A stretch of 64,000 bases of DNA. Origin: Candidatus Pantoea deserta (GTDB lineage: Bacteria; Pseudomonadota; Gammaproteobacteria; Enterobacterales; Enterobacteriaceae). Both the position numbers and the translations under genes were made by a program. Shown here one piece after another: positions 37,525 to 49,389 of the stretch. The stretch is taken from contig NZ_RMVG01000001.1 of NCBI RefSeq assembly GCF_003813865.1, positions 62,001 to 126,000 on the forward strand. Reading direction: 5' to 3'. Position 1 is the first letter of the stretch. Each line of letters opens with the position of its first letter. The notes below the pieces were generated by a model, which made no database searches, was not told the origin of the DNA, and saw only the letters and a program-made list of their open reading frames with translations.

Positions 37525-38360
37525 ATAGTCAGCAGCGCCACGACCACCACCAGCACCAGCGAGATGCGTTTGGCCAGCGCCACTGCGATGCGCGGCGTTT
37601 CGACTTTATCAAGATGCGGATCGCGCTCCAGCGAGAACTGCGCGAGGCTGGTCAGCACCTGGTATTGCGAGCGGTGGCGATCGGTGAGCGCGGCAAACCA
37701 GGCGGGCAGCGCCTTCTCGCCGTGGCCCAGCAGCGCGTAGGCCACGCCTGCCAGGCGCACCGGGATCCAGTCAATGATATGCAGCAGGCCATCAACGCCT
37801 GACTGCGCGCGCTCAAGCGGTGACTGATGCTTCGCCAGCCAGCTCTGCCAGGCGCGCAGAAAGGCGTAGCCCACCAGCAGCACCGGACCGTAAGGGCCGC
37901 CGACGACGAACCAGAACAGCGGCGCCAGGTAGTAACGAAAGTTGATCCAGATAAGCGCATTTTGCAGCTCACGCAGGAACTCACGCTCGCTGCACTCCAC
38001 AGGCACGCCGTGAATCAACGTCAGCTCGGCCGCCATGGCCTGATGAGCCGCGACATCATCGTGGCTTGCCGCTTTCAGATAGGCGTGATAGTGCAGGCGT
38101 ACCGATCCGGCGCCGATGCAGAGCAGGCCGATCAGGATCCACAGCAGCAGCTGCGCCACGCCGAACAGAATGCCTTTCATGCTCCAGATCACCAGCGCCG
38201 TTATCGCCATCGCCAGCAGCGTCATTGCCAGCGTCCGCAGCAGCGAAAAATGGCGGCGGCGTCGAAACAGCGGCTCCAGTCGGTGATCGAGCTGCCAGTG
38301 CTCGCCCAGCTTAAACAGGCGTTCCCAACCTAAAACCAGTAACAAGGTAAATAACGTCAT
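37506..38360 (-). CDS. ampE: Inner-membrane protein AmpE
   Basis: A 284-residue CobD/CbiB-like membrane protein, close to E. coli Amp[21 protein letters not shown] at the start, [19 protein letters not shown] in the middle, and LLTIYGTLV at the end. ATG 38360 is chosen over a longer frame because homology begins there. It follows ampD by 16 bp. It is linked to the ampicillin-resistance sensing system, but its precise role is not settled. Confidence 0.95.
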   Translation of the reverse strand: MTLFTLLLVLGWERLFKLGEHWQLDHRLEPLFRRRRHFSLLRTLAMTLLAMAITALVIWSMKGILFGVAQLLLWILIGLLCIGAGSVRLHYHAYLKAASHDDVAAHQAMAAELTLIHGVPVECSEREFLRELQNALIWINFRYYLAPLFWFVVGGPYGPVLLVGYAFLRAWQSWLAKHQSPLERAQSGVDGLLHIIDWIPVRLAGVAYALLGHGEKALPAWFAALTDRHRSQYQVLTSLAQFSLERDPHLDKVETPRIAVALAKRISLVLVVVVALLTIYGTLV

Positions 38361-38376
38361 ACCCACTCCGGGAAAA

Positions 38377-38928
38377 TCAACAAGAAGTCTGTGCCAGCAG
38401 TTGCTGATACTGCCGCCAGTCAAAAGCAGGTCCCGGATCGGTCTTGCGCGCAGGGGCAATATCGCTGTGTCCGGTAATGCGTGAAGGTGTCAAAGGATAG
38501 TGCTGCAACAAAAGTCGCGTAACGGCGGCCAGCGCCTGATACTGCGCCTCGGTATAAGGCAGGTCATCGGTGCCTTCCAGCTCGATGCCCATAGAAAAGT
38601 CATTGCAGTTTTCGCGTCCCTGATAGCAAGAGACGCCAGCATGCCAGGCGCGATCGTCAAAAGAGACGTACTGCACGATTTCGCCGTCGCGACGGATCAA
38701 ACAGTGCGCGGCGACCTGCAAATGGGCGATGTCAGCAAAATAGGGATGGGCATCCGGCGGTAAGGTGCCGGTGAACAGCCGATCGATCCACGGCCCGCCA
38801 AATTCGCCCGGCGGCAGACTGATATTGTGGATCACCAACAGCGAGGGCGTCTCGTCGTTGGGTCGTTGGTTAAAATGCGGTGACGGCACCCGACGGATGC
38901 CGGTTAGCCAGCCCTTTTCCAGTTTCAT
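38377..38928 (-). CDS. ampD: 1,6-anhydro-N-acetylmuramyl-L-alanine amidase
   Basis: AmpD cleaves the amide bond of anhydro-muropeptides in cytoplasmic cell-wall recycling, lowering the inducers of AmpC. Starting at ATG 38928 gives 183 residues, as in E. coli. Zinc ligands are His in [16 protein letters not shown] (about 34), His in [10 protein letters not shown] (about 154) and Asp in [11 protein letters not shown] (about 164). It is the first gene of ampDE and divergent from nadC. Confidence 0.96.
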   Translation of the reverse strand: MKLEKGWLTGIRRVPSPHFNQRPNDETPSLLVIHNISLPPGEFGGPWIDRLFTGTLPPDAHPYFADIAHLQVAAHCLIRRDGEIVQYVSFDDRAWHAGVSCYQGRENCNDFSMGIELEGTDDLPYTEAQYQALAAVTRLLLQHYPLTPSRITGHSDIAPARKTDPGPAFDWRQYQQLLAQTSC

Positions 38929-39038
38929 GCCTGTTTTCCTTAGCTGAGTCGGGCTGAGAATAGCATGATTCGCGCTAACTTTTGGCAGCTTAATGCCCTG
39001 TAGAAGCGGGAACGCGGCACCACTGTTAAGTATACTAA

Positions 39039-40022
<984 letters not shown>

Positions 40023-40030
40023 ATCGCCCC

Positions 40031-40055
40031 GCCGTGCCGCCGCGCACGGCTTTTT
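40031..40055 (+). terminator. Terminator of nadC
   Basis: GCCGTGC-cgccgc-GCACGGC then TTTTT, 8 bp after the nadC stop. Confidence 0.85.
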
Positions 40056-40200
40056 GCGTCCCCGCTTCCACATTCCTGTTCACTTCGCTGCAATCAGGAC
40101 GTTTTATTGCGTCGCTCTTTCCAGGGTGCCGATTCGTCGCTGGGTTTATCGCCAGCGCTTTTCTATCCTGCCGCCTCTTAGACAACAAGGAGGTGATGTG

Positions 40201-40656
40201 ATGAAAAATCAGCAGGGGTTTACCCTGGTCGAACTAATGATTGTCGTAGGGATCGTGGCAATCCTGAGCGCGATCGGCTTACCGGCCTATCAGAACTACC
40301 TGCAACGCGCGGCGCTGACTGACATGCTGCAAACCATGGTGCCTTATAAAACCGCCGTCGAGCTGTGCGCGATGGAGCGCGGCGGCCCTGGGCAGTGTCA
40401 GGCTGGCGAGAAAGGCATCCCGGCGGCAAAAGGCTCGCGTTATGTTTCTGCCCTTAGCGTCGTCAACGGGGTGATTAGGCTAACCGGGCAGGAAAGCCTG
40501 CAAGGACTCAGCGTCGAGATGACGCCGGTCTGGGACAGCGCGGATGGCAGCCTGACGTGGCAACGCAGCTGCACCAGCGCCAGTAACAGCCTGCGCGACA
40601 ACTGCCTGGAACAGTTCCGCTTCGATGATAAAGGAGCAGACAATGGCAACGACTGA
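40201..40656 (+). CDS. ppdD: Prepilin peptidase-dependent major pilin PpdD
   Basis: A type IV pilin of 151 residues. The leader MKNQQG is cut before Phe in QQGFTLVELMIVVGIVAIL; Glu at mature position 5 and the hydrophobic helix are intact. Cysteines in the C-terminal half (SCTSAS, DNCLEQF, and earlier ELCAME, GQCQ) allow the disulfides seen in PpdD. AAGGAGGTGA lies 3-12 bp before the ATG. The GspE/HofC assembly genes follow directly. Confidence 0.95.
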   Translation: MKNQQGFTLVELMIVVGIVAILSAIGLPAYQNYLQRAALTDMLQTMVPYKTAVELCAMERGGPGQCQAGEKGIPAAKGSRYVSALSVVNGVIRLTGQESLQGLSVEMTPVWDSADGSLTWQRSCTSASNSLRDNCLEQFRFDDKGADNGND

Positions 40657-42034
40657 GTCGGCAATCCATACGCTGTGTCAGCGCTACCGCGCCGTGCTAC
40701 TGCATCAGGATGCGACGCTGCTGCGCGTCGCCGTGGCGGAACAGGTGCCTGAGGGACTGAGCGAAGCGCTGCGCTTCGCCAGCCAGTGTCAGATTGAAAT
40801 TGAGTGCTGGCCGCAGGCTCGCCTCGACCTCCACCAGCACGGCGGCGCGGCCTCAGAGGGCGCGCGCGCTGCGCTGCCGGAATCCGCCGTCGAGGCGGTA
40901 AACAAGATGCTGCAACAGGCGCTGCGACGGCGCGCCTCGGATATTCACATTGAACCCCAGCATAGCGGCGTCCGGATACGGCTGCGTATTGATGGCGTCC
41001 TTCAGCCGCTCACCTCTTCAGGCGATGCGCCGCCTGCTGCGCTGCTGGCCAGGCTGAAAATTCTGGCAGGTCTGGATATCGCCGAGCGTCGGCTGCCGCA
41101 GGACGGACAGTTTACGCTGACGCTGGAGGGCAAGTCTGCGGCCTTTCGCCTGGCGACCTTACCGGTGCAACACGGCGAAAAAGCCGTTATCCGTCTGCTG
41201 CAAAGCGAAAACTGCGCGCTGTCGCTGGATAAGCTGGGCCTGCCCGCCGCCCAGCGTCGTTTGCTGCTGGGCGCGCTGGCGCAGCCGCAGGGACTTATTC
41301 TGGTCACAGGCCCAACCGGCAGCGGCAAAACTTTTACGCTCTACAGCTGCCTGAGCACCCTGAACCGACCGGAAATAAACGTCAGCAGCGTGGAAGATCC
41401 GGTCGAGATCCCTCTGACAGGCATCAACCAGACGCAGATCAACCTCAAATGCGGACTGGATTTTAATCGGGTGCTGCGCGCCCTGCTGCGGCAGGATCCT
41501 GACGTCATCATGGTAGGCGAAATCCGCGATGTGGAAACGGCGGAAATCGCGGTCAAGGCGGCGCAGACCGGTCACCTGGTGTTGTCAACGCTGCATACTA
41601 ATTCAACGGCGGAAACGCTGACGCGACTGCGTCAGATGGGGATCCCAGGCTACCTGCTGGGACCGGCTCTGCGGCTGATTGTGGCGCAGCGGCTGGTGCG
41701 GCGCCTCTGTCCTCATTGTCGTCAGCCGGCGCAGGCGGTGGCGCATTTCCCGCCGGACATCTGGCCCGGCACGCTGCAAACCTGGCGCGCGCCAGGCTGC
41801 GACCACTGCTTTTCTGGCTATTTTGGTCGGCTGGCGCTGTTTGAAATCCTGCCGATCGGCAGCAAACTGCAACACGCCATCGCCGCTGACATGCCGCTCG
41901 ACAGCCTGCTGACGCAGGCAAAAAAGCAGGGAATGAAAACGCTGTTCAGCGCCGGGCTGGAGGCCGTCAGCCGCGGCGACACCTCGCTGGAGGAGATGCA
42001 GCGCGTGACGGGCCTGGACGATGTCCAGGCTTAG
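40643..42034 (+). CDS. hofB: Type IV pilus assembly ATPase (HofB/GspE family)
   Basis: A secretion-type ATPase that powers pilus extension. ATG 40643, seven bases after GGAG, gives 463 residues and overlaps the ppdD stop by 14 bp. Walker A is VTGPTGSGKTFTLY (about residues 219-232). The Asp box VSSVEDPVEI, Walker B DPDVIMVGEIRD and the His box GHLVLSTLHTNS follow. A zinc tetracysteine is formed by LCPHC and, further on, CDHC. Confidence 0.95.
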   Translation: MATTESAIHTLCQRYRAVLLHQDATLLRVAVAEQVPEGLSEALRFASQCQIEIECWPQARLDLHQHGGAASEGARAALPESAVEAVNKMLQQALRRRASDIHIEPQHSGVRIRLRIDGVLQPLTSSGDAPPAALLARLKILAGLDIAERRLPQDGQFTLTLEGKSAAFRLATLPVQHGEKAVIRLLQSENCALSLDKLGLPAAQRRLLLGALAQPQGLILVTGPTGSGKTFTLYSCLSTLNRPEINVSSVEDPVEIPLTGINQTQINLKCGLDFNRVLRALLRQDPDVIMVGEIRDVETAEIAVKAAQTGHLVLSTLHTNSTAETLTRLRQMGIPGYLLGPALRLIVAQRLVRRLCPHCRQPAQAVAHFPPDIWPGTLQTWRAPGCDHCFSGYFGRLALFEILPIGSKLQHAIAADMPLDSLLTQAKKQGMKTLFSAGLEAVSRGDTSLEEMQRVTGLDDVQA

Positions 42035-43220
42035 CCTTTACCACTGGCAGGCGATCGGTCATCAACATCAGCTGCGTGAGGGAGAGAGCCTGGCCGCTGG
42101 AGAGGAGAGCCTGCTGCGCCAGCTGGCCGAGCAGGACCTGCTGCCCGTAAGCTGGCAGCGCCGTAAGGTCTGGCGGGCGCGCGACTGGAAGTGGCAGCAG
42201 AAAATCGACCTCTTCAGGCAGCTTGCCACGCTGCTCAAGGCCGGTCTGCCGCTGGCGCAGGGGCTGGAACTGCTGTCACAGGGGCATCCGCACAAGGGCT
42301 GGCGGCTACTGCTGCATGCGCTGCGGCTGCGGGTATTAAGCGGTATGCCGTTTTCTCAGGCGCTCGGCCAGTGGCCGCAGGTTTTTCCGCCGCTATTCGC
42401 CGCGCTGATGCAGGTTGGCGAGCTGACGGGCCAGCTGGACATCTGCTGCGCGCAGCTGGCCGACCAGCAGAGCCGCCAGCAGCATTTGTGGCATAAAGTG
42501 GCTAAAGCCCTGCGCTATCCGCTGTTTATTCTGCTGGTCGCTATTGCTGTCAGCGCGGGGATGCTGCTGTTTGTGCTGCCTGAGTTTGTCTCGGTTTATG
42601 CCTCTTTCAACGCCCCGCTTCCCGCCTTTACGGCGGCGGTAATGGCGCTTTCTAACGGGCTACAGCGCTGGGGCGGCTGGCTGGCGCTGGGGCTACTGCT
42701 GTCCGCCGTGGGCTGCCAGGCGCTGCGGCGGCGTTCGCCCACATGGCAGCGCCTGGAGCAGCGCCTGCTGCTGCGTTTGCCGCTGCTGTCGCCGCTGTGG
42801 CGTGGCAGTCAGCTCAGCCAGATCTACGCTATTTTGCAACTTACCCAGCAAGCCGGCATCACGCTGCTGGAGGGGTTGCAGGCGGCAGAGGCGACGCTGA
42901 CGACGCGGCTATGGCGCGAGGCCGTCGCGGCGTGTCAGCAGCACATTGCGCAAGGAAAACCGCTGCATCAGGCGATGCGGGATCATCCGCTGTTTACGCC
43001 GCTCTGCATGCAGCTGGTACATGTCGGGGAGGAAGCCGGCGCACTGGATGTTATGCTGGCGCGGCTGGCGGAATGGCATGAGGCGCAAACGCTGTCGCGG
43101 GCCGATGCGCTTGCCGCCTCGCTGGAACCACTCATGATGGTAGTGACGGGCGGCATCGTCGGCACGCTGGTGATTGCCATGTACCTGCCGGTTTTTGGCC
43201 TGGGAAACGTTATCCACTAG
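42021..43220 (+). CDS. hofC: Type IV pilus inner-membrane platform protein HofC
   Basis: A 399-residue GspF/PilC-type protein that anchors the pilus ATPase. Two GspF domains are visible, each with LATLLKAGLPLAQGLELL-like helices (about residues 66 and 269), plus three strong hydrophobic segments near 170, 215 and 375. The family end VVTGGIVGTLVIAMYLPVF is present. It overlaps hofB by 14 bp, so ppdD-hofB-hofC form one operon. Confidence 0.95.
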   Translation: MSRLSLYHWQAIGHQHQLREGESLAAGEESLLRQLAEQDLLPVSWQRRKVWRARDWKWQQKIDLFRQLATLLKAGLPLAQGLELLSQGHPHKGWRLLLHALRLRVLSGMPFSQALGQWPQVFPPLFAALMQVGELTGQLDICCAQLADQQSRQQHLWHKVAKALRYPLFILLVAIAVSAGMLLFVLPEFVSVYASFNAPLPAFTAAVMALSNGLQRWGGWLALGLLLSAVGCQALRRRSPTWQRLEQRLLLRLPLLSPLWRGSQLSQIYAILQLTQQAGITLLEGLQAAEATLTTRLWREAVAACQQHIAQGKPLHQAMRDHPLFTPLCMQLVHVGEEAGALDVMLARLAEWHEAQTLSRADALAASLEPLMMVVTGGIVGTLVIAMYLPVFGLGNVIH

Positions 43221-43254
43221 GGTACGTCGCGCCCCCTGGACAGCAGCGCCGCTG

Positions 43255-44295
43255 TCAGCGGTTAAAGACGCGGTTTTCCTGTTCCGCGACGCGGATAAAG
43301 GTGGTTCGCTTGGTCAGCTCTTTCAGGCGCTCCGCCCCTACATAGGTACAGGCTGAGCGCAGGCCGCCGAGAATATCGCGCGCCGTTTCGGCGACCGGAC
43401 CGCGCAGCGGCAGCTTCACCGTTTTGCCTTCCGCCGCACGATACTGTGCGACACCGCCAACGTGACGTTTCATCGCCGATTCAGAACTCATGCCGTAAAA
43501 CAGCATAAACTGCTCGCCGTTCTCTTCAACCAGGGTGCCTTCACACTCGTCGTGCGCCGCAAGCATGCCGCCCAGCATCACGAAGTCCGCCCCGCCGCCG
43601 AACGCTTTGGCAATATCGCCAGGAACCGCGCAGCCGCCATCGCTGACAATTTGCCCGCCCAGCCCGTGCGCGGCATCGGCACACTCAATCACCGCCGACA
43701 GCTGGGGATAGCCCACCCCGGTCTTCACACGCGTTGTGCACACCGAACCAGGGCCAATGCCCACCTTCACAATATCCGCGCCAGAGAGAATGAGCTCTTC
43801 CACCATCTCGCCTGTCACCACGTTGCCCGCGCAAATAGTATGGTCGGGGAACTGCTCGCGCGCCCGTTGCAGGAAGGTGACGAAGTGCTCTGAATAGCCG
43901 TTCGCTACGTCAATACAGATAAATTTGAGATCGGCGGAGAGCGCCAGGATCGCCGTAAGCTTTTGCAGATCGGCATCGGAGGTGCCTGTCGACACCATAA
44001 TGTGATTCAGCACGGCAACCGGCGCGCGCTGAATAAAGCCGCGCCACTCTTCGACGCTATAGTGTTTGTGCACCGCGGTAAGAATATCGAAGCTGGCCAG
44101 CGCTTCCGCCATGCTGAAGGTGCCGACGGTATCCATATTGGCCGCAATAACGGGGACGCCATGCCAGCTCAGGCCGGAGTGTTTAAAGGTAAAGCTACGT
44201 TCAAGTTCGACCTCAGAACGGCTTTTGAGCGTGGAGCGTTTCGGGCGAATCAGTACGTCTTTGAAACCTAGCTTTAAATCTTCTTCAATACGCAT
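43255..44295 (-). CDS. guaC: GMP reductase
   Basis: GuaC deaminates GMP to IMP with NADPH, allowing guanine nucleotides to re-enter the adenine pool. ATG 44295 gives 346 residues; upstream codons of the longer frame are unconserved. The catalytic Cys is in [13 protein letters not shown] (about residue 186) and the phosphate site is [10 protein letters not shown]. It is transcribed divergently from coaE. Confidence 0.96.
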   Translation of the reverse strand: MRIEEDLKLGFKDVLIRPKRSTLKSRSEVELERSFTFKHSGLSWHGVPVIAANMDTVGTFSMAEALASFDILTAVHKHYSVEEWRGFIQRAPVAVLNHIMVSTGTSDADLQKLTAILALSADLKFICIDVANGYSEHFVTFLQRAREQFPDHTICAGNVVTGEMVEELILSGADIVKVGIGPGSVCTTRVKTGVGYPQLSAVIECADAAHGLGGQIVSDGGCAVPGDIAKAFGGGADFVMLGGMLAAHDECEGTLVEENGEQFMLFYGMSSESAMKRHVGGVAQYRAAEGKTVKLPLRGPVAETARDILGGLRSACTYVGAERLKELTKRTTFIRVAEQENRVFNR

Positions 44296-44511
44296 AAAAA
44301 TGTGTCCTGGTGAGTGGCATCGAATCGTCGTTCGGGTAGCGCGCACGGCCCCAGTGACATAATCATACGCGCCATACGCGCGGCGACAAGACTGCGAATT
44401 TCACTTTATTTAAGCTACAATCCCATAAATTTAGCTGAGAATTTTATTGTGATCGCGCGCACAGTTTCGCGCTTCGGCTGATTGGCTGTGTTGCGCGCCT
44501 GAGAGAGTGAT

Positions 44512-45120
44512 ATGCCTTATACCGTGGCCCTGACCGGTGGAATCGGCAGTGGAAAAAGCACGATAGCCAATGCTTTCGCGGCGCTTGGCGTACCCATTAT
44601 TGATGCGGATGTTATCGCGCGCGAAGTGGTTGAGCCTGGTTCGCCAGCGCTACAGCAAATTGCGCAGCGTCACGGTCCCGGCATCCTGACCGAACAGGGC
44701 GCGCTGAATCGCGCCAGGCTAAGAGAACTGATTTTTCAGTCGCCGGAAGAAAAAAGCTGGCTGAATAACCTGCTCCATCCCCTGATTAATGCCCGCACGC
44801 GGCAGCTAAAGGCGCTGACGACAGCGCCCTATGTGCTGTGGGTCGTGCCCTTGCTGGTTGAGAACAGCCTGCAACATCAGGCGGATCGCATACTGGTTGT
44901 AGACGTTGATGAAGAGACGCAGCTTACGCGCACCATTCAGCGCGACGGTATCGATCGCCAGCAGGCGCAAAATATTCTGTCCGCTCAGGCGACGCGCGAC
45001 GCGCGCCTCGCCGTAGCTGACGACATCATTAATAACAGCGGCGCGCCTGAAGAGGCGCTGCCGCAGGTTGCCGCCCTGCATCAGCGCTATCTGGCGCTGG
45101 CGGCAGCGCAACAGGATTAA
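44512..45120 (+). CDS. coaE: Dephospho-CoA kinase
   Basis: The last step of CoA synthesis: phosphorylation of dephospho-CoA. The 202-residue protein has the P-loop [12 protein letters not shown] (about residues 6-17), [14 protein letters not shown] (about 31) in the CoA-binding region, and NNLLHPLI. It is followed 4 bp later by zapD; coaE-zapD-yacG form an operon. Confidence 0.97.
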   Translation: MPYTVALTGGIGSGKSTIANAFAALGVPIIDADVIAREVVEPGSPALQQIAQRHGPGILTEQGALNRARLRELIFQSPEEKSWLNNLLHPLINARTRQLKALTTAPYVLWVVPLLVENSLQHQADRILVVDVDEETQLTRTIQRDGIDRQQAQNILSAQATRDARLAVADDIINNSGAPEEALPQVAALHQRYLALAAAQQD

Positions 45121-45124
45121 CGCC

Positions 45125-45868
45125 ATGAGTACAGTCGTTCTGTTTGAACATCCCCTGAATGAAAAGATGCGCACCTGGCTGCGCGTCGAATCCTTAATCC
45201 AGCAGCTGCATGAATCCGTGCCTGTTACCCGCTCCTCCACGGCCCTGACGTTTTTTCGCGTTATTGGCGAACTACTGGATATTTTTGAGCGCGGCGATAT
45301 GCGCACCGAACTGCTGAAAGAGCTGGAGCGTCAGCAGCAAAAGCTGCGCGCCTGGGCCGATGTGCCAGGCGTGGATATGACCCTGGTCGATGCGCTGCGC
45401 GATAAGCTGCGGGCGCAGTCGGTTTTGCTCAACAGCGCGCCGCGCATGGGACAGCAGCTGCGTGAAGACCGGCTGATCGGGCTGGTGCGCCAGCGCCTCA
45501 GCATTCCTGGCGGATGCTGTAGTTTCGATCTGCCTGGCCTGCATATCTGGCTGCACCAGCCGCAGGAAGTGCGCGACCAGCATGTTTCAGCCTGGCTGGA
45601 GACGCTGGAGCCGCTTCATCAGAGCCTGGCGATGGTGCTGGATCTGATCCGGCAGTCGGGCGCGTTTCGCCATCAAACCAGTCTTAATGGTTTTTATCAG
45701 GACAATGCCGAAGGCGCCGATCTACTGCGGTTGCAGCTGCATCTGGAAGACGCGCTTTATCCGCAGGTCTCCGGCCATAAAAGCCGCTACGCGATCCGTT
45801 TTCTACCGCTCGACAGCGAGCGTGGCGAAGTCCCTGCGCGACTCAATTTTGAACTGGCCTGTTGTTAG
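45125..45868 (+). CDS. zapD: Cell division protein ZapD
   Basis: ZapD binds the C-terminus of FtsZ and bundles its filaments at midcell. ATG 45125 gives 247 residues, the E. coli length; a longer frame overlaps coaE and is not homologous. [18 protein letters not shown] at the start and the [17 protein letters not shown] segment (about residues 180-196) are conserved. It lies in the coaE operon, about 5 kb from ftsZ. Confidence 0.96.
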   Translation: MSTVVLFEHPLNEKMRTWLRVESLIQQLHESVPVTRSSTALTFFRVIGELLDIFERGDMRTELLKELERQQQKLRAWADVPGVDMTLVDALRDKLRAQSVLLNSAPRMGQQLREDRLIGLVRQRLSIPGGCCSFDLPGLHIWLHQPQEVRDQHVSAWLETLEPLHQSLAMVLDLIRQSGAFRHQTSLNGFYQDNAEGADLLRLQLHLEDALYPQVSGHKSRYAIRFLPLDSERGEVPARLNFELACC

Positions 45869-45876
45869 AGGTAGCT

Positions 45877-46074
45877 ATGCAAGACGAAGTAATTACCGTG
45901 CAGTGTCCCCACTGCGGTAAAGATGTAATTTGGGATGAGCTAAGCCCGTGGCGGCCATTTTGCAGCAAGCGCTGCCAGCTGATTGATTTAGGCGAATGGG
46001 CCGACGAAGAGAAGCGCATCCCCAGCGAGGGCGATCAGAGCGACAGCGACGACTGGAGCGAAACCCAGCACTGA
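45877..46074 (+). CDS. yacG: DNA gyrase inhibitor YacG, zinc-binding
   Basis: A 65-residue zinc protein that binds GyrB and inhibits gyrase. The four ligands are in [10 protein letters not shown] (Cys9, Cys12) and [16 protein letters not shown] (Cys28, Cys32). The acidic tail [10 protein letters not shown] is typical. ATG 45877 is preceded by AGAGGTA; it lies 8 bp after zapD. Confidence 0.96.
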   Translation: MQDEVITVQCPHCGKDVIWDELSPWRPFCSKRCQLIDLGEWADEEKRIPSEGDQSDSDDWSETQH

Positions 46075-46098
46075 CAGCAGGGGCGCAAGCCCCTGTGT

Positions 46099-46494
46099 TT
46101 ACAGCTCGTCGGCAACCAGCCGCGCAATCAGCTGATGGTTCGCTGGCGGAAACTCTTCGGCCACCAGCGCGCGTTGCGCTACCCAGCGCTGCGGCTGCCC
46201 TTCGCGTCCCCAGGGTTCGCCGGTCCAGCCTTCGACCAGAAAGAAGTTCAGCGTTACGCGCAGATCTTCATAGGTATGATCCGCGGTACCGATGGCCGTT
46301 GCATGCGTGACCTCAATACCGGTCTCTTCCAGCAGCTCACGTTTTAGCGCCTCTTCAGCGCTTTCGCCTGCCTCGATTTTACCGCCGGGAAACTCCCACA
46401 TATTCGCCATATGCGACGACGCCGGGCGCTGAGCCAGGAAGATATGTTTGTCGGCGTTACGGATGACGCCAACGGCAACTTGCAGGTGCTTCAT
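46099..46494 (-). CDS. mutT: 8-oxo-dGTP diphosphatase MutT
   Basis: MutT removes 8-oxo-dGTP from the nucleotide pool and so prevents A:T to C:G changes. ATG 46494 gives 131 residues. The Nudix box GGKIEAGESAEEALKRELLE continues as ETGIEV (about residues 37-62), with all catalytic Glu in place. It ends 25 bp from the convergent yacG and lies downstream of secA, as in E. coli. Confidence 0.96.
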   Translation of the reverse strand: MKHLQVAVGVIRNADKHIFLAQRPASSHMANMWEFPGGKIEAGESAEEALKRELLEETGIEVTHATAIGTADHTYEDLRVTLNFFLVEGWTGEPWGREGQPQRWVAQRALVAEEFPPANHQLIARLVADEL

Positions 46495-46578
46495 AATGTA
46501 TTCCACGTCAGAAAGATGAGTGTGCGCTGATTCTAAAACACGGGCAGCGCGATGTTAATGTGCGGCGCTGAGGGCGAT

Positions 46579-46605
46579 AAAAAAGGAGCCGAAGCTCCTT
46601 TTTTA
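46579..46605 (-). terminator. Terminator after secA
   Basis: AAAAAGGAGC-cga-AGCTCCTTTTTT-type stem with A and T runs, 10 bp past the secA stop; active on either strand. Confidence 0.88.
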
Positions 46606-46615
46606 CTGTCGCCCG

Positions 46616-49321
46616 TCAGGCCAGTCGACCATGACACTGCTTGTATTTCTTACCTGAGCCGCACGGGCAGGGGTCGTTACGTCCGACTTTACGCTCACCG
46701 GCCTGTGCCGCCAGCGAGGCCGCTGCCGCCGTTTCATCATCGACGTGGCTTAACTGCTGCTGCTGCGCCAGACGCTCGGCTTCTTCGCGACGCTGTTGCT
46801 CCATCGCCTCGACCTCTTCCGGCATACGCACCTGAACCTTGCTCAGGGTGCTGACCACTTCATACTTCAGCGATTCCAGCATGGCCGCGAACATAGCGAA
46901 AGATTCACGCTTGTACTCCTGCTTTGGATCTTTCTGCGCGTAGCCACGCAGATGGATACCCTGACGCAGATAGTCCATCGCCGCCAGATGCTCTTTCCAC
47001 AGTGAATCCAGCGTCTGCAACATCACGCCTTTTTCGAAGTTACGCATCATCTCAACGCCGACAACCTCTTCTTTGCTGGCGTAGCTTTCACGCGCGTGCG
47101 TCATAATGCGCTCACGCAGCGTCTCTTCGTGCAGATCCGGCTCTTTATCCAGCCACTCGGCGATCGGCAGGTCGAGATCGAAGTCGTTGCGCAGACGCTC
47201 TTCCAGCCCCGGCACGTCCCACATCTCTTCCAGCGACTGCGGCGGGATATAGCTGTCGATAGTGGTTTTAAACACGTCATCGCGAATGCTGTTGATGGTT
47301 TCGCTAACGTCAGAGACGTCGAGCAGCTCGTTACGCTGGCTGTAGATAGCGCGACGCTGATCGTTCGCGACATCGTCATACTCCAGCAGCTGCTTACGAA
47401 TATCGAAGTTGCGGCTTTCTACTTTGCGCTGCGCATTGGCGATCGCTTTGGTGACCCAGGGATGCTCAATCGCCTCGCCCGGCTTCATGCCCAGCTTGCG
47501 CATCATATTAGAGACGCGATCCGAGGCGAAAATACGCATCAGCGCATCTTCCATAGACAGATAGAAGCGTGAAGAACCCGCGTCGCCCTGACGACCGGCA
47601 CGGCCGCGCAGCTGGTTATCGATACGACGGGATTCGTGGCGTTCGGTACCAATGATATGCAGACCGCCTGAAGCCAGTACCGCATCATGACGCTGCTGCC
47701 AGGCCGCTTTGATCGCTTCGATCTGCGCGTCGGTGGGTTCAGCCAGTTCAGCGACTTCGGCATGCCAGCTGCCGCCCAGCATAATGTCGGTACCACGACC
47801 CGCCATGTTGGTGGCGATGGTGACCGCGCCTGGCTGACCGGCCTGCGCTACGATGTCCGCCTCGCGGGCATGGAATTTAGCGTTCAGTACGTTGTGCTTA
47901 ATGCCCGCGCGCGTCAGCTCATTAGAGACCACTTCCGATTTTTCAATGGAGATGGTACCCACCAGCACCGGCTGGCCATTTGCGGTGCGCTCGCGAATAT
48001 CTTCGATGATCGCGTCGATCTTCTCTTTCTCGGTCATATAGACCAGATCGGGCAGATCCTTACGCACCATTGGACGGTTGGTCGGCACAACAATGGTATC
48101 GAGTTTATAGATCGAGCTAAATTCAAAGGCTTCCGTGTCCGCCGTACCAGTCATACCGGCCAGCTTGTCGTAAAGGCGGAAGTAGTTCTGGAAGGTAATA
48201 GACGCCAGCGTCTGGTTCTCGTTCTGGATCTCTACGCCTTCTTTCGCTTCGATGGCCTGATGCAGACCATCGGACCAGCGACGACCCTGCATGGTACGGC
48301 CAGTATGCTCGTCGACGATAACCACTTCGCCATCTTTTACGATGTAATCCACGTCGCGCGTAAACAGCGCATGGGCGCGCAGCGCGGCGGTAACGTGGTG
48401 CATCAGCATAATGTTAGTCGGCGAATAGAGCGATTCGCCCTCTTCCATAATCTTCTGGCTGACCAGCAGCTCTTCAACCTTCACCAGGCCGCGCTCGGTC
48501 ATGTGCACCTGACGCGCCTTTTCGTCAACCCAGAAGTCGCCTTCGCCCTGGAAACTGTCGGAATCTTCTTTTTCCTGACGCACCAGGCCTGGAATGATTT
48601 TGTTGACCTTGATATACATTTCAGAGCTGTCTTCCGCCGGACCGGAGATGATCAGCGGCGTACGCGCTTCATCGATCAGGATGGAGTCCACCTCATCCAC
48701 CAGCGCGTAGTTCAGCTTGCGCTGCACGCGCTCTTCCGGGCTGAACGCCATGTTGTCGCGCAGGTAGTCAAAACCGTATTCGTTGTTGGTGCCGTAGGTG
48801 ATGTCAGCCGCGTAGGCTTCACGTTTGGCCACAGACGGCATGCCCGGCAGGTTAATGCCCACGCTCAGGCCAAGAAACTCAAACAGCGGACGGTTGTTTT
48901 CCGCATCGCGCTGGGCCAGATAGTCGTTGACGGTGACCACGTGAACGCCTTTGCCGCTCAGCGCATTCAGATAAGCAGGCAGCGTCGCGGTCAGGGTTTT
49001 ACCTTCACCGGTACGCATCTCGGCGATGCAGCGATCGTTGAGCACCATGCCGCCGATCAGCTGTACGTCAAAGTGGCGCATGCCGAAAACGCGCTTACTC
49101 GCTTCGCGAACCGTTGCGAAGGCTTCAGGGATCAGGCTTTCCAGCGACTCGCCCTTTTTCAGGCGTTCGCGAAATTCGTCGGTTTTTGCTTTCAGCTCAC
49201 TATCTGACAGCTTTTCAAAATCCGGCTCCATCTTGTTGATGACGTCTACCGCTTTGCGCATACGGCGCAGAGTACGATCGTTGCTGCTGCCAAAAACTTT
49301 CGTTAACAGTTTGATTAACAT
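46616..49321 (-). CDS. secA: Preprotein translocase ATPase SecA
   Basis: SecA drives protein export through SecYEG. Its 901 residues equal the E. coli length. Walker A is MRTGEGKTL (about residues 102-110), the DEAD-like Walker B is [10 protein letters not shown] (about 207-216), the preprotein-binding and helical scaffold domains follow, and motif VI is in [11 protein letters not shown]. The C-terminal zinc SEC-C motif [14 protein letters not shown] binds SecB. It is preceded by secM, which controls it. Confidence 0.98.
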   Translation of the reverse strand: MLIKLLTKVFGSSNDRTLRRMRKAVDVINKMEPDFEKLSDSELKAKTDEFRERLKKGESLESLIPEAFATVREASKRVFGMRHFDVQLIGGMVLNDRCIAEMRTGEGKTLTATLPAYLNALSGKGVHVVTVNDYLAQRDAENNRPLFEFLGLSVGINLPGMPSVAKREAYAADITYGTNNEYGFDYLRDNMAFSPEERVQRKLNYALVDEVDSILIDEARTPLIISGPAEDSSEMYIKVNKIIPGLVRQEKEDSDSFQGEGDFWVDEKARQVHMTERGLVKVEELLVSQKIMEEGESLYSPTNIMLMHHVTAALRAHALFTRDVDYIVKDGEVVIVDEHTGRTMQGRRWSDGLHQAIEAKEGVEIQNENQTLASITFQNYFRLYDKLAGMTGTADTEAFEFSSIYKLDTIVVPTNRPMVRKDLPDLVYMTEKEKIDAIIEDIRERTANGQPVLVGTISIEKSEVVSNELTRAGIKHNVLNAKFHAREADIVAQAGQPGAVTIATNMAGRGTDIMLGGSWHAEVAELAEPTDAQIEAIKAAWQQRHDAVLASGGLHIIGTERHESRRIDNQLRGRAGRQGDAGSSRFYLSMEDALMRIFASDRVSNMMRKLGMKPGEAIEHPWVTKAIANAQRKVESRNFDIRKQLLEYDDVANDQRRAIYSQRNELLDVSDVSETINSIRDDVFKTTIDSYIPPQSLEEMWDVPGLEERLRNDFDLDLPIAEWLDKEPDLHEETLRERIMTHARESYASKEEVVGVEMMRNFEKGVMLQTLDSLWKEHLAAMDYLRQGIHLRGYAQKDPKQEYKRESFAMFAAMLESLKYEVVSTLSKVQVRMPEEVEAMEQQRREEAERLAQQQQLSHVDDETAAAASLAAQAGERKVGRNDPCPCGSGKKYKQCHGRLA

Positions 49322-49389
49322 ATTAAAAACATCTCAATTCAGCCGCCTGACGCGGTCTGCGATAAAAATTAAAGGTTCAGAAAAGTGTT

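Noticed and set aside
47687..49207. A 506-codon plus-strand ORF opposite secA
   Set aside because: A shadow of a high-GC conserved gene. Its protein is His/Arg/Gln-rich and low in normal composition, and secA explains the region fully.
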